A stretch of 64,000 bases of DNA from VRUE01 sp963704505 (GCA_963704505.1 OY969912.1:62001-126000), one strand, 5' to 3'; positions 1-9,019 are shown, numbered from the stretch's first letter. The notes: generated from the letters alone by a model not told the origin. Numbers and translations: made by a program.

Positions 1-2485
1 CCAGGGTGTAGCCGAGCAGCGGGGTGGTTGCCGTCGCCTTTCCGTAGATCGACCCGGCCGGACAATTATGCGCGGCAAAGTCCACCCGGGTGCAGACCGT
101 TTTGATGTGAGCGTTGTCGAGGAAGGCCGCGTTCGGCAACTTGACCTGGGCTCCGGCGATATTTGCATCGCCGGGGCGGGCGGTCAGGTCGGCCTGCAGG
201 CTCGGGTGGGCGCGGCGGCTGGTCGAGCCCTTCAGCGACAGTTTCAGCGTCGGTTTGAAGGGGAGCGCTTCGCACTCGCCGACCTGGAAATGGCTCGCGA
301 GCGAGGCATTTTGGCCGACCAGCGAGGTGGCGAGGCCCCCGATCTGGGCCGGCGCGCAACTGGTCGGGTTCTTGGTGAATTGACTGCGATCGAGACTGAG
401 CGCGATCGAGCGGAGGTCAAGTGGGATCCCCTTCAGAATCGAAGGGAAGGGATCCGAGACCGTGCGGACCGCCGCGGTCACCGGGTCGATGTAGAGGGCG
501 TTCCTGACCACCACGTTGCCGAGGTCGAAGGGACCGGCAACCGCGGGAGTGATCACGGCAAGACTCACCGGGGCGCCTTTGTAGGGTCCCGCCAGGTAGG
601 CCGATCCCGTTGTGAAGTAAGGGGTCGGCCCTGCTCCGGCTCCGACGGTGACCGTGCCGACCTTCGAGGCGGCCGGACAGCTCGGGCCGGCCAGCTCGTC
701 GCGCCCGCTCCGGGTCGCTGCCGTTGCCAGGGCGGCGTTGGAACAGCTCGCCGCACCGGCGAGTTTTGCGATCAGTCCCTTCGGCAGATTCGTGTTGATA
801 CCGGTCAGCTGCTGGGTGCCGTCGGCACGGGACAGCTTGAGGATGAAGGGCGAATAGGCCCCGGCGGTCGAGTCGACCGTTCCGGCTTCAAAGCGCGGGC
901 TGTTGGGCTCCGCCCCTTCGCTGGACACGCACGGCGCACCGCCGGCTCCCTGTTCGATTTCAAATGAGTCGGCGGGGTGGGTGGTCGCCCCTTCAGGGAA
1001 GGACCATGGAGTCATGACCGTTTTGATGTCGTATTTGCCACAGGCGACCGGGGTCTTCAGCGGCGCGTTCGCGCCCCTGAAGAATTCGAGGTCCAGATCT
1101 TCAAACGGAAGCTGTGGACCGTTCTTGACCGTCGCGGTCAGCTCACCGGTTGTCGGGTCGGCTTCGACGTTGCTCGGGAGCTTCAGCACCACTCCGGTCT
1201 TCGGGTCATAGCTGGTGATGTAGATCGCGATGGTCGAGCCGAACGGATTCTGGTTCTGGCTGGCGAGGTAGATCGAGCCCTCGAGTGGGTGATCGACCAA
1301 TGGGGTTTCGATTTTGACCGAACCGAGCCTTGACGCCGGCGGGCAGTTCTCCGGTTCGTCGGTGAATTCGGCTTCTTCGTCGCCGACCGCGGTGAGCATC
1401 CCGATCTGAGCCGGCGTGCAGGCGTCGAGCCCGTTGGCCGAAGAGGGATTGATCGTGTAGCCGGGCGGGAAATCGACGACGGCGTCGCGAAGGTGCGCTG
1501 CCGTGGTGCCGAAGGCGTCCGCGTTCTGAGGAATGTGGAGGTGGAATTCGAAGCCCGATGGGGTGTCTGCCGCATTGGTCGTCGGCTTGGCTTTGATCGA
1601 TGGGTCGAATTCGAGGGCGTTGCAGCCTTCCATTCCTTCCGACACCGCGGCAGGTGGGGCCACGAGCAAGCTCGGAAACTGCCAGGTGGTCGCCGTCATC
1701 GTGGTGACCGACGGGCCGTTGCATGAAGTCGGGTTCGAGAGGACGGGGAAGCGAGGTTCTTCGCTTTCTTCGTCTTCTTCGAGTTCTTCGCCGTTTTCGC
1801 GGGCTTCTTCTTCGCGCCCGTTCGGGTACGGCATGTTCGTGAATTCGACCGCCCGCGGCAGGAAGCGTTCTTTGTCGTGACCCGGATCGGCCGGCACGCC
1901 CCAGATCGAGACGCTCGAGTTGTAGAGCACGGCCGAGTGGTTGATGTTGGTGAGTGTCACGTTGACTCCGTAGTCGCTTCCACCTCGAACCGTGAAGTTG
2001 ATGTGGCTCACGGCCGAGATCACGATCAGCCCGAACTGCGCCGCCATCCCATCGGGCGGTTCGAGGTTGTAGATCGGCACGGTCGGTTCGGCCAGGCCGA
2101 TGAACTGGAGTTTCAGGGTCGCGGTTCCGATCTGAGAGCGGACCGGGCAGTTGCCAAGTTCGTCCATCCTGATCTGCGGACACTGCGGGTAGTCGGCGAG
2201 ATTGCCGACGTACCCCGGCGGCAATTCGAAGTTCAGCGTCTTCACGTTCTGCGTGGGAACCGGTTCGCCGCCGTATTTGTTCACGGCGGTTTTGAGGTTG
2301 AATTTGTTCAACACTTCAAACGAGTGGCCACCGGCTTCGGTCGAGTCCGTGCCGTCGGCGTTGCGCCCACCGGCTTCGAAGTTTTCGATGCCGAGCGGTT
2401 CGGTGTCAGCCTGCGCGACCACGGATGAGAGGCCGAGGCATGCAAGTGCCGCAAGCAGGGCCAGGGTCAGCTTCGAGACGCGCAT
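1..2485 (-). CDS. Q6: large secreted Cys-module protein (Q family), 3' end beyond window
   Basis: An open frame of 828 codons runs from an ATG one base after the P6 stop to the window edge without a stop. The N-terminus is a signal peptide (basic MRVSK, hydrophobic stretch, AQA cleavage site near residue 24). The rest matches the other Q proteins here: early CPVRSQIG, a WGVPADPGHD motif, NPSSANGLDACT before CPPASRLG, CPAASKVG, AGPYKGAP, and CPAGSIYGKATATTPLL just before the edge. About 120-150 residues, including the expected basic tail, are missing. A Glu-rich acidic insert lies near residue 220. It is the second gene of the P6/Q6 pair. No function or named domain is recognised; an extracellular location is inferred from the signal peptide. 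Confidence 0.9.
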   Translation of the reverse strand, partial: MRVSKLTLALLAALACLGLSSVVAQADTEPLGIENFEAGGRNADGTDSTEAGGHSFEVLNKFNLKTAVNKYGGEPVPTQNVKTLNFELPPGYVGNLADYPQCPQIRMDELGNCPVRSQIGTATLKLQFIGLAEPTVPIYNLEPPDGMAAQFGLIVISAVSHINFTVRGGSDYGVNVTLTNINHSAVLYNSSVSIWGVPADPGHDKERFLPRAVEFTNMPYPNGREEEARENGEELEEDEESEEPRFPVLSNPTSCNGPSVTTMTATTWQFPSLLVAPPAAVSEGMEGCNALEFDPSIKAKPTTNAADTPSGFEFHLHIPQNADAFGTTAAHLRDAVVDFPPGYTINPSSANGLDACTPAQIGMLTAVGDEEAEFTDEPENCPPASRLGSVKIETPLVDHPLEGSIYLASQNQNPFGSTIAIYITSYDPKTGVVLKLPSNVEADPTTGELTATVKNGPQLPFEDLDLEFFRGANAPLKTPVACGKYDIKTVMTPWSFPEGATTHPADSFEIEQGAGGAPCVSSEGAEPNSPRFEAGTVDSTAGAYSPFILKLSRADGTQQLTGINTNLPKGLIAKLAGAASCSNAALATAATRSGRDELAGPSCPAASKVGTVTVGAGAGPTPYFTTGSAYLAGPYKGAPVSLAVITPAVAGPFDLGNVVVRNALYIDPVTAAVRTVSDPFPSILKGIPLDLRSIALSLDRSQFTKNPTSCAPAQIGGLATSLVGQNASLASHFQVGECEALPFKPTLKLSLKGSTSRRAHPSLQADLTARPGDANIAGAQVKLPNAAFLDNAHIKTVCTRVDFAAHNCPAGSIYGKATATTPLLGYTL

Positions 2486-2486
2486 T

Positions 2487-5400
2487 TTACTTCCCGCCTT
2501 TCTTAGCGGCCGACTTGAATCTGAGTGAGACCGACGTGCTGGACGAGTCCCCCGCACTGGGGAAGAACTCGATGTCGGCTTTCGTCGCGAAGACGCCCTT
2601 CTTACGACGGGCCTTGTCAGAGGCCGGCTTGAGGGCGACGATGACGGTGACGAAGCCACGAGCCGACGGGCTCTTGCTCGCCTGCTTGATCCCCTTGCCA
2701 GAGATCGAGAGCTTGCCGCCGGAGGGAACCGAGACCCGCAGTTCGGTCTTGTTCCCCTTCACGGTCTTCGACTTCGGTGAGACGACGACCCTCTCCGGGG
2801 CATCGAGCTGCGCCGAACCGGAACCCGGCAGTTCTGTCGGCTTGGTGCTCGGGCCGCGACAGTTTTCGCCTTCGCAGGGAGTCACTCCGGCGGGGGGAAC
2901 GACCGCGTTGACGCGGGCGTCATAGACGCTCGCGGCCTCGCCCTGTCCGGCTCCGGTCAGTTCCTGGTGGCTGAGGAAGAAGACGTCGTCGCCGGAGCTG
3001 CTCGAGTCGAGGAAGATCGAGTCGTCGGACCCGACGCCAGGGGAGATCAGATGGACCGTGCCGTCCGCGTACTCGAAGACATTCGAGCGGCCTTTGTTTT
3101 TCACGGTCGGGACGGCGGCATCGCGACTGGCGAAGAACAGGCGCTTTCCGTCATCGCTGAGAGATCGCCCGCCGAGGCTCGCGCCGCCTGCGTCTGACGT
3201 CGGTGGGGTGCCGTCGGGCCGACAGCTCGCGCATTCGAGGCTGCCGCCGTACGTGTACTTGTAGATCATCCCGAAGCCGGCGTTGTTGTATCCGGTGAGG
3301 CTCTTCGTCGAGCCGATCGCCAGGGTGCGGCCATCGGGTGTCAGGTCGACCACGCCTAGGCCGGCGGCCGGAGTGATGAAGTCGATTTTCCCGTTGTGCC
3401 AGACGTAGAAGTTCTCTTCGCCGGAACGCGCACCTGGGGCCAGCTTTCCCGTCGCCATGAAGTAGATGTATGAAGCGTCTTCGCTCGCCGCGAACACACC
3501 GGTCACGGCTGCGCCGGTTTTGGCGTCAGCGGGCAGGTTGTCCACCGTCAGGTCGGTCAGTTTGCCCCCGGCACGTTCGTAGAGGTAGAGGTCGGCGCCG
3601 AGGTGGTTGCGAACACCTTCGGTTTCGCCGGTGTTGGCGTCGTTGGTCAACTCGGACCGGCTGGTGAAGATGACCTTCGAGCCGTCGGCGCTGACGCCAT
3701 AGGAGATTTCTCCTTCGTTCGGGTTCGGGTCTTCGTCAACCGTGCGTTTCGTTTTCGTCACCTCGAACGATTCTTTGTGTTCGACCTGAAGGAAGATGCC
3801 CGGGACGCCGTTCGCCCCGAAGACGACCTCTTCGCCGTCGTGGGAGAAGGGGCCGAGGACGCGACCGGTCCGTTCGATCCCTCCGATGAGGTTCGCGCCT
3901 TCCGGATTGACTTTTCCGGTCGCCGGCATGATTCCGACAGCTCGAACTTCGCCATCGGACCATTCCCAGGTTGCATTCGGGCCACTGCCCAGTCGGTTTT
4001 CCAACGAGTGATAGAAGACGTGGCTGAAGTCGGGTGAGGCCTCAGCGCCGTTTTCGATCGGGAAGCAGCAACCCGGGAAGAACGGATTCCCTTTGTTCCA
4101 GGTCGCCGTGAATTTCCGAGTTTCGTTGTCGCGGATGTAGCTCGAGTTGCCTTCGGGTGAGCCCGGGCCGGCGATCGGCTGGGACGTGAACACGAGGCTG
4201 TGCTTTAGGTCCCGGGAGACCATGATCACGCCTGAGGAGTTGAAGCCGTTGATCGATTCCTTGACGCTCGGCATCACGGATTCCGTGTGCCAGCCGTTGG
4301 CACCCCGCTTGGAGACGGCCCAACCGAACACGGTCGAGCCTTCCGCGTCGAGCGGGGCATCGATGATCTGGTAGGCAACACCATCGCCGTCGGGCCCCGC
4401 GATCCCGTTCGGCGGCCCGATCGAGGCGCCGTTCAGGCCAGGCGATGCGAATTCGTAGACCCGGCAATCGGGAAGATTTTCTGAGAAACCGGTGCGCGAC
4501 GACTGATTCGGGCACGTTCCGCTGGGGGGTTCCGGCGTCGCGGGTGTCGTGAAGACCCGGTCTTCGCCGGCGTCGGAGACACTGGTTTCCGTGTTGACCG
4601 CGACGAGTCTGTAGTGGTATTCCGTTTCGGGAGCGAGGCCGGTGATCTGGCTGCTGACCAAATGGAATTCGGAATCCAGCGCTCCCCCGAGGGGCTGCGG
4701 CGTGAGCGGCGATTTGTTCTCGTAGGTGCTGTCGCCGGGTTCCTGGACGGCGCCCCATTCGAACTGGTAGGTGACGGCCGCGTTGACCGGGTTCACCCGC
4801 CCGATCAGGTTCGCGTGTTCGGGCGTTACCTCCCCGGCAGTCAGAGTCTGAGCTTTCGGCGCGACGGCTTTGGTTTTGAACGAGATGGCATTCGAGGTCG
4901 CTTCTTCGCCCACTTCGTTGAACGCGTGGATGCGGACCAGGTAGTTGGTGCTCGGCTGCTCAAGCCCTTCGATCGTTTTCGCGAGCGGGACGGCTGAGCT
5001 GCCGGCGCCCATTTCGACCGGAATCGGTTCCGGGCAGTGGGGGAAGCCGCAGAAGAAGTTGAGGTTGGCGGGAAAGAGGCCCCAGTTCGTACCGCCGTCG
5101 GGTGAATATTCGAAGTAGGCGCTGGTTTTGATCCCGTTCGGGTTGACCGTGCCGGCCGCGTCGACGGTGGTGACCGTCGGATTGGTGGCCGAGGTCATCG
5201 TGGCGGTCGGCGGCGGCGCGAAGACCGTTTTGAAGGTCTCCGCGATCGTGTCCACACCGCCCGCGTTTTCGGCGAGCAGCCGCACGTGGTAGGTGGTGTT
5301 GGGGCGCAGATTGGTGATTTCGCCATTTACCGGCGTCGCCCCGGTTGCTTTTATCGGGCTTTCCGGGCAGAGAACCACGCCCGGGCTGTTGAAGCCTTCG

Positions 5401-6332
5401 GGGCGGCCCTCAACCGAGGTTGCGACGCCTGCGTTCGCGGCGCCGACCTGCTTAAGGCCCTGCGGCCTGACTTCCAGCTGGTGGATGTCCTGATTCGCGA
5501 GGGCGCCTTGAAAGGTGATCACGTATGGCGTGGACCCTTTTTTGTCCCCGGGGCCGCCGGTGACTTTGACGTTGCCGGTTCCGATGTGGGTCAACGCTGC
5601 GAGTTCCGCCTGAACGGCGGCAGCTGAGGCTTTGTAGAAGATCGGGGACGTCGTTTCTTTCTGGAGCGTGCCCTCGTCGAGGAAGACGAGTTCGTAGGTG
5701 CCACCGGACGCCACGACGGTCAGTTCCTGTTTGTCGTTCAACGGCTGGTACTGCGCATCGCTGACGTACTCGAAACGACATTCAGCATCGAAAGCCGGGT
5801 TTCCGACCTGCGTGCTCGGCCGTTCGACGACGCCGGCCACTTTCGCCGTCGTGTAGGTGAGGCCGGACGCCGGATCCAGGCTGTTGACGGTCGGCGGGGT
5901 GACCGCCAGGGTGGTGAATTCCGGATAAGGAGCCGTCGAGAAGACTTCTTTGAAGTCGAAGTAGTTGTACGCCCCGAGGCGCACTTTGTAGGTGGTTCCG
6001 CCGTGGACTTTCAGATCGCCTTCGACGCTCTGAAATCCGTCGCCGCCGAATTCGCCGCGGGCTTCGGCACGGTTCCAGTGGATGCCATCGGTGGAGACCT
6101 GCCAGAAGTATTCGCCGGGCGCTTCATTCGGATCGACTTCGCCGGTGACGTGGGCCGATGCATACGAAGCGCCGGAGACGGTGCCCATTTTCACTTCCGG
6201 AGGAGCTGCGCTGGCTGCTGCAGCAAGGGCGGCGAGGGAGAAGACCGCCAACGCGAGGGCGGTCATGAACGTCACAACCGGCTTGTGAGCCCCTGTGTTC
6301 CCTGCGGTCGTGGTCGTCGAAATGCGCGACAA
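2487..6332 (-). CDS. P6: secreted FN3-like and WD40-like propeller protein (P family)
   Basis: The protein is 1281 aa with a signal peptide ending near residue 42. Fibronectin-III-like modules (YxYRLxAxN, FEYGxxxxYG-type strands) fill about residues 45-600. One of them carries an inserted module ending YVITFQGALANQD. A CPNQSSR...LPDCRVYEF segment near residue 606 marks the switch to a propeller with PDG, DLYLYE and FVFSS-like strands, including the ECASCRPDG motif. CEGENCRGP near 1150 precedes a C-terminal beta-rich domain and a short basic end (AAKKGGK). The start is TTG, chosen because GGGAGGAG lies 6 nt upstream. The stop is 1 nt before Q6, so the two are probably cotranslated. It probably acts as an extracellular binding or structural protein; no catalytic residues are apparent. 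Confidence 0.9.
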   Translation of the reverse strand: MSRISTTTTAGNTGAHKPVVTFMTALALAVFSLAALAAAASAAPPEVKMGTVSGASYASAHVTGEVDPNEAPGEYFWQVSTDGIHWNRAEARGEFGGDGFQSVEGDLKVHGGTTYKVRLGAYNYFDFKEVFSTAPYPEFTTLAVTPPTVNSLDPASGLTYTTAKVAGVVERPSTQVGNPAFDAECRFEYVSDAQYQPLNDKQELTVVASGGTYELVFLDEGTLQKETTSPIFYKASAAAVQAELAALTHIGTGNVKVTGGPGDKKGSTPYVITFQGALANQDIHQLEVRPQGLKQVGAANAGVATSVEGRPEGFNSPGVVLCPESPIKATGATPVNGEITNLRPNTTYHVRLLAENAGGVDTIAETFKTVFAPPPTATMTSATNPTVTTVDAAGTVNPNGIKTSAYFEYSPDGGTNWGLFPANLNFFCGFPHCPEPIPVEMGAGSSAVPLAKTIEGLEQPSTNYLVRIHAFNEVGEEATSNAISFKTKAVAPKAQTLTAGEVTPEHANLIGRVNPVNAAVTYQFEWGAVQEPGDSTYENKSPLTPQPLGGALDSEFHLVSSQITGLAPETEYHYRLVAVNTETSVSDAGEDRVFTTPATPEPPSGTCPNQSSRTGFSENLPDCRVYEFASPGLNGASIGPPNGIAGPDGDGVAYQIIDAPLDAEGSTVFGWAVSKRGANGWHTESVMPSVKESINGFNSSGVIMVSRDLKHSLVFTSQPIAGPGSPEGNSSYIRDNETRKFTATWNKGNPFFPGCCFPIENGAEASPDFSHVFYHSLENRLGSGPNATWEWSDGEVRAVGIMPATGKVNPEGANLIGGIERTGRVLGPFSHDGEEVVFGANGVPGIFLQVEHKESFEVTKTKRTVDEDPNPNEGEISYGVSADGSKVIFTSRSELTNDANTGETEGVRNHLGADLYLYERAGGKLTDLTVDNLPADAKTGAAVTGVFAASEDASYIYFMATGKLAPGARSGEENFYVWHNGKIDFITPAAGLGVVDLTPDGRTLAIGSTKSLTGYNNAGFGMIYKYTYGGSLECASCRPDGTPPTSDAGGASLGGRSLSDDGKRLFFASRDAAVPTVKNKGRSNVFEYADGTVHLISPGVGSDDSIFLDSSSSGDDVFFLSHQELTGAGQGEAASVYDARVNAVVPPAGVTPCEGENCRGPSTKPTELPGSGSAQLDAPERVVVSPKSKTVKGNKTELRVSVPSGGKLSISGKGIKQASKSPSARGFVTVIVALKPASDKARRKKGVFATKADIEFFPSAGDSSSTSVSLRFKSAAKKGGK

Positions 6333-6338
6333 GTGATT

Positions 6339-6346
6339 CTCCTCCC
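6339..6346 (-). promoter_or_regulatory. Strong ribosome binding site that fixes a TTG start
   Basis: On the minus strand GGGAGGAG lies 6 nt before the TTG at 6332. There is no ATG or GTG at proper spacing, so this site decides the start of P6. Confidence 0.75.
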
Positions 6347-6384
6347 TAGCGGTCCCCTGAGCGCGAAAGCCCCCGGCGACTCAT

Positions 6385-6405
6385 TTCCCGTTTCCCGTTC
6401 CCCGT
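6385..6405. repeat. Three tandem 7-bp repeats upstream of P6
   Basis: The plus strand reads TTCCCGT, TTCCCGT, TCCCCGT with no gap, about 55-70 nt upstream of the P6 start. It could be a regulator binding array or part of the 5' untranslated region. Confidence 0.6.
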
Positions 6406-6649
6406 AACTGGCGCGAGATAGTCGCATAAAAGCTCGTCTACCGCAACCAACGTACCCTGATGTACATGCCAGTTCCGCGAGTAACCGCTCTGCAATGGGC
6501 TTTCCGCCGTTCCGATGCTGAGACCGCGGGTGACCGCGAAGGCGACCGGGTGCCGGAGGTGGGAGCCCCCGACACCCAAAATCGCCCTTGTTCGATGGCC
6601 TGCGTCGCCAGGGAAAGCGATGGCCAACTGGTGGAACCCGGGATGCCCG

Positions 6650-6670
6650 GGTCCCTATGCCGCAGGGACC
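6650..6670 (-). terminator. Candidate hairpin downstream of the TetR pair
   Basis: GGTCCCT, 7-nt loop, AGGGACC forms a perfect 7-bp stem about 70 nt beyond the second TetR stop. No T-run follows, so termination is uncertain. A CCCGGG...CCCGGG palindrome adjoins it. Confidence 0.3.
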
Positions 6671-6737
6671 ACGGCGCTGCGAGTGTACGCCCTCGTACCC
6701 CCGTGTTCAATTCCGTCCGAGGGCGGAGGTTCCTGGA

Positions 6738-7451
6738 TCAGCTGTGTTCTGCGGCCACGTCCCGGGCCGCCTCGCGGCCCAGATACGGGGCCAGGGCAAA
6801 CTCGATCACCGCGGCCGTGAGATCGCCGAGCGGCCGGCCATCGTCGGCGACCAGCTGTCGGCCGAGCTGGGTGATGATCCCGCCGACCAGTGCCTCCTCG
6901 ATCCCGGGGGCCGGTTCGTGGTCGGGCCCAGCGTAGGCGCGTCCCGGTTCCAGCAGGGCGACGAAGCGCTCGACGCTGCGGTCGCGCAACGGTGCAGATG
7001 CCTTGCCGACCGCGGGTGCCTCGACCAAATAAACGCGAGCGAATTTCGGGCGGGAGGCGAAGAGGGTGATCAGGGAGTTGATCGCTGCGCCCACCTTGTG
7101 AGGCCACTCGTCGTGAGCCGCCTCGGCCTCCGCGAACTGTGCCCCTACGTAGTTGTCGAGTGCCTCGTAGGTGGCGAGAAAACACTCCTCTTTGCTTTCG
7201 AAGTTCTGGTAAAAGGAGCGCCGCGAAACCGAGGCGCTTTCGGTGATCTGGGTGATCGTCGTCGCGTTGTAGCCATGCTCGGCGACCGCTGATGCCAGGC
7301 CGGAGAGAAGGCGCTCGCGCTGACTATGCGCGACCAGGTCCGGCGAGATCCTGTGGGGCCCGCCGTGCAGCGGGCGTAGCTCCGCCGGGTCCGATGACTC
7401 AGGGTCCCCGCGCTCAGACAGCGGAGGCAACTTCAGCTGCGTGCTGCTCAC
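6738..7451 (-). CDS. TetR-family transcriptional regulator (second of tandem pair)
   Basis: The protein is 237 aa. The helix-turn-helix region is about residues 42-90 (QRERLLSGLASAVAEHGYNA, then SVSRRSFYQNFESKEE), typical of TetR repressors. The C-terminal helical ligand domain ends AVIEFALAPYLG, nearly the same as in the gene before it, so the two are tandem paralogs. The GTG start lies 38 nt inside the preceding gene, implying translational coupling. A later start just before the HTH (around LVAHSQRER) cannot be excluded. Ligand and targets are unknown; the adjacent secreted-protein operon and the gene itself are possible targets. Confidence 0.88.
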   Translation of the reverse strand: MSSTQLKLPPLSERGDPESSDPAELRPLHGGPHRISPDLVAHSQRERLLSGLASAVAEHGYNATTITQITESASVSRRSFYQNFESKEECFLATYEALDNYVGAQFAEAEAAHDEWPHKVGAAINSLITLFASRPKFARVYLVEAPAVGKASAPLRDRSVERFVALLEPGRAYAGPDHEPAPGIEEALVGGIITQLGRQLVADDGRPLGDLTAAVIEFALAPYLGREAARDVAAEHS

Positions 7452-8073
7452 CCAGGTAGGGCGCCAGCGCGAACTCGACGATCGTCGGCAACAGCTCGGG
7501 GATCTTCTCCGCTTCCCCGTGCAGGAGGCGACGGTGGATCACCCAGACGACCCCGCCGACGATCGTGTCCTCGAGGGCGTCGGAAAACTCGGTTCCCGGT
7601 GCGCTGTGCTTCCGTCCCATGCGGAAGTACCCGGCGAAGCCGCGCAGCACCAACTCGTAATGGTCGAGGGGCGTGGGCCCGGCCGTGATCGCCTGGACAA
7701 AACAGGTATTGGCAAGGTCCGGATTGTCGGCGACGTAGCCGAACACAGCGCCGAGGCCGGCCCGCACCTGCTCGGGCCAGGGCGCCGAGACCGGGACCTC
7801 CCGCTCGATCCTTTTGCTGACCCCGGTGGCGCAGAGATCGAAGGCGGCTAGCAAACAGGCTTCCCGATTCTTGAAGTTCTCGTAGAAGGTCACACGAGAC
7901 ACGCCGGCGCGATCGACTACACGCCCGATCGAGGTCGCCTGGTAGCCGTCCTTGGCGACGAGCTCCGCGAAGGCGCTCAGAATCCGCTCTCGCTGGGTGC
8001 GCGCCAAAATCTCGACCTGAAAGTCGTCGTTCCCGGCGGGGAGGCGTTCCAACTGACCAGGAAGGGTCTCCAC
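7414..8073 (-). CDS. TetR-family transcriptional regulator (first of tandem pair)
   Basis: The GTG at 8073 gives 219 aa (VETLPGQLERLPAG...). The frame stays open upstream to 8154, but that extension is Arg-rich and looks non-coding. The HTH is about residues 25-72 (ARTQRERILSAFAELVAKDG, then VSRVTFYENFKNREA). The C-terminal domain ends TIVEFALAPYLGEQHAAEV, matching its neighbour. A TATTCT element ends 6 nt before the GTG, so the message may be leaderless. Its 3' end overlaps the second TetR gene by 38 nt. Such repressors usually bind palindromes near their own promoter; no obvious palindrome was found here. Confidence 0.85.
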   Translation of the reverse strand: METLPGQLERLPAGNDDFQVEILARTQRERILSAFAELVAKDGYQATSIGRVVDRAGVSRVTFYENFKNREACLLAAFDLCATGVSKRIEREVPVSAPWPEQVRAGLGAVFGYVADNPDLANTCFVQAITAGPTPLDHYELVLRGFAGYFRMGRKHSAPGTEFSDALEDTIVGGVVWVIHRRLLHGEAEKIPELLPTIVEFALAPYLGEQHAAEVASAV

Positions 8074-8417
8074 GCGGCGAGAATAGCGACGCCCAACTGC
8101 CCATCTCCCACGATTGGGGCGGAAATACCGACCGGGTGAGCGGGCAGTTCCCACGTTCCATTTTGGGTACCGCGGATTGCCAAAAGAGGCGTCCCGACCC
8201 CCCCACCGTCTGGCAGAGGTCTGACGAGCTCGAGCCGCGGGCCCTTAGGGCACCGTAAACCCCATGAGAGCAGGGAATCCTCCGGTCCCGAGTAGCTCAG
8301 GGGCTGTTCCATCCCGGCTCCCGACCAACCGAGATGAGGCCCTCGACCACACTCGTCGGCTCGCACTGAACGGTGTGAACGAGGTCCGACTTCAACTTCG
8401 ACGGCAGCACCATAGGA

Positions 8418-8444
8418 TTGACGGTCCCAGAGAGACCGTATCCC
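8418..8444 (+). promoter_or_regulatory. Candidate promoter of the PadR gene, leaderless start
   Basis: TTGACG (8418-8423) and TATCCC (8439-8444) are 15 nt apart, slightly short. The -10 ends 7 nt before the ATG at 8452 and there is no Shine-Dalgarno, so transcription would begin at or next to the start codon. Confidence 0.45.
8421..8439. promoter_or_regulatory. Candidate operator for the PadR regulator
   Basis: ACGGTC, 7 nt, GACCGT is a perfect inverted repeat lying between the -35 and -10 elements. A repressor bound there would block its own promoter. The spacing fits a dimeric winged-helix protein, but it is not the ATGT/ACAT site known for PadR itself. Confidence 0.45.
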
Positions 8445-8451
8445 TCTTTCC

Positions 8452-8988
8452 ATGCCTTCCGAGCTTCAACTGACCCCCCCATCCTTCATCGTCCTCGGCC
8501 TCCTCGAAGTGGCGGGCGAGTCGACTCCCTACGAAATGAAAAAGGCGGTCGAGGCGACGGTTGGGAGCTTCTGGTCGCTCCAACATGCCCAGCTCTACAG
8601 AGAGCCCGAACGGCTGGCCCGCGCCGGCTACCTGACCGTTCGCAGTGAGACCGACGGGCGGCGTCGCAAGTTCTATGAAATCACGGAGCTCGGCAAAGAG
8701 GCGTTGCGTGAATGGCTCGCGGAGCCCGCCGGCGGGATCGTGCTCCTACGCGACCAGGGGCTGCTGAAGCTCTTCTTCGGGGCCAAGCCCGGACCGGTCG
8801 CCCAGGTCCGCCTCCCGGTCCACGCAGCGAAACTGAGGGAACTCGAAGAAACCCGACGCAATGCTCCACCGAACGCCCCGCAGGGATGGCTCTACGCGAT
8901 CGAAGCCGGCATTGAGCATGAGGGCGCCTGGGTCCGCTTCTACTCGCGGGTGCTGAAGAACGAGGGGCTTCCCGTCACCACCGCCTGA
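8452..8988 (+). CDS. PadR-family transcriptional regulator
   Basis: The protein is 178 aa, normal length for the PadR group with a C-terminal helical dimerisation domain (Vir_act_alpha_C type). The winged helix covers about residues 10-85: PSFIVLGLLEVAGESTPYEM, then LYREPERLARAGYLTV and the wing DGRRRKFYEITELGKEAL. The C-terminal half is helical (KLRELEETRRNAPP, IEHEGAWVRFYSRVL). It probably represses its own promoter through the palindrome just upstream. The ATG start at 8452 has no ribosome binding site and fits a leaderless message. Regulated targets and ligand are unknown. Confidence 0.88.
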   Translation: MPSELQLTPPSFIVLGLLEVAGESTPYEMKKAVEATVGSFWSLQHAQLYREPERLARAGYLTVRSETDGRRRKFYEITELGKEALREWLAEPAGGIVLLRDQGLLKLFFGAKPGPVAQVRLPVHAAKLRELEETRRNAPPNAPQGWLYAIEAGIEHEGAWVRFYSRVLKNEGLPVTTA

Positions 8989-9019
8989 TCTCGGAAATAG
9001 ATGACGGCCTGCGGCCCCG

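Larger units (their letters stand above)
6333..6737. other. Intergenic region, 405 bases, no gene seen
   Basis: The region lies between the downstream end of the TetR pair and the P6 start, both on the minus strand. It should hold the P6 promoter. A weak candidate reads TTGGTT, 17 nt, ATGCGA near 6427-6455 on the minus strand, but it is not convincing. It also holds the heptad repeat at 6385-6405 and a hairpin at 6650-6670. Short open frames here look like noise. Confidence 0.6.
8155..8451. other. Intergenic region between divergent regulators
   Basis: About 300 bases lie between the TetR pair (minus) and padR-like gene (plus). The right end holds a palindrome and promoter-like elements described separately. 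Nothing else is recognised. Confidence 0.5.

Noticed and set aside
1206..2183. Open frame of 325 codons on the minus strand inside Q6
   Set aside because: It is Arg-rich and in a different frame from Q6, whose residues match the other Q proteins throughout.
6346..6710. Two short minus-strand frames between the TetR pair and P6
   Set aside because: They overlap each other in different frames, have no domain or ribosome site, and lie where a promoter is expected.
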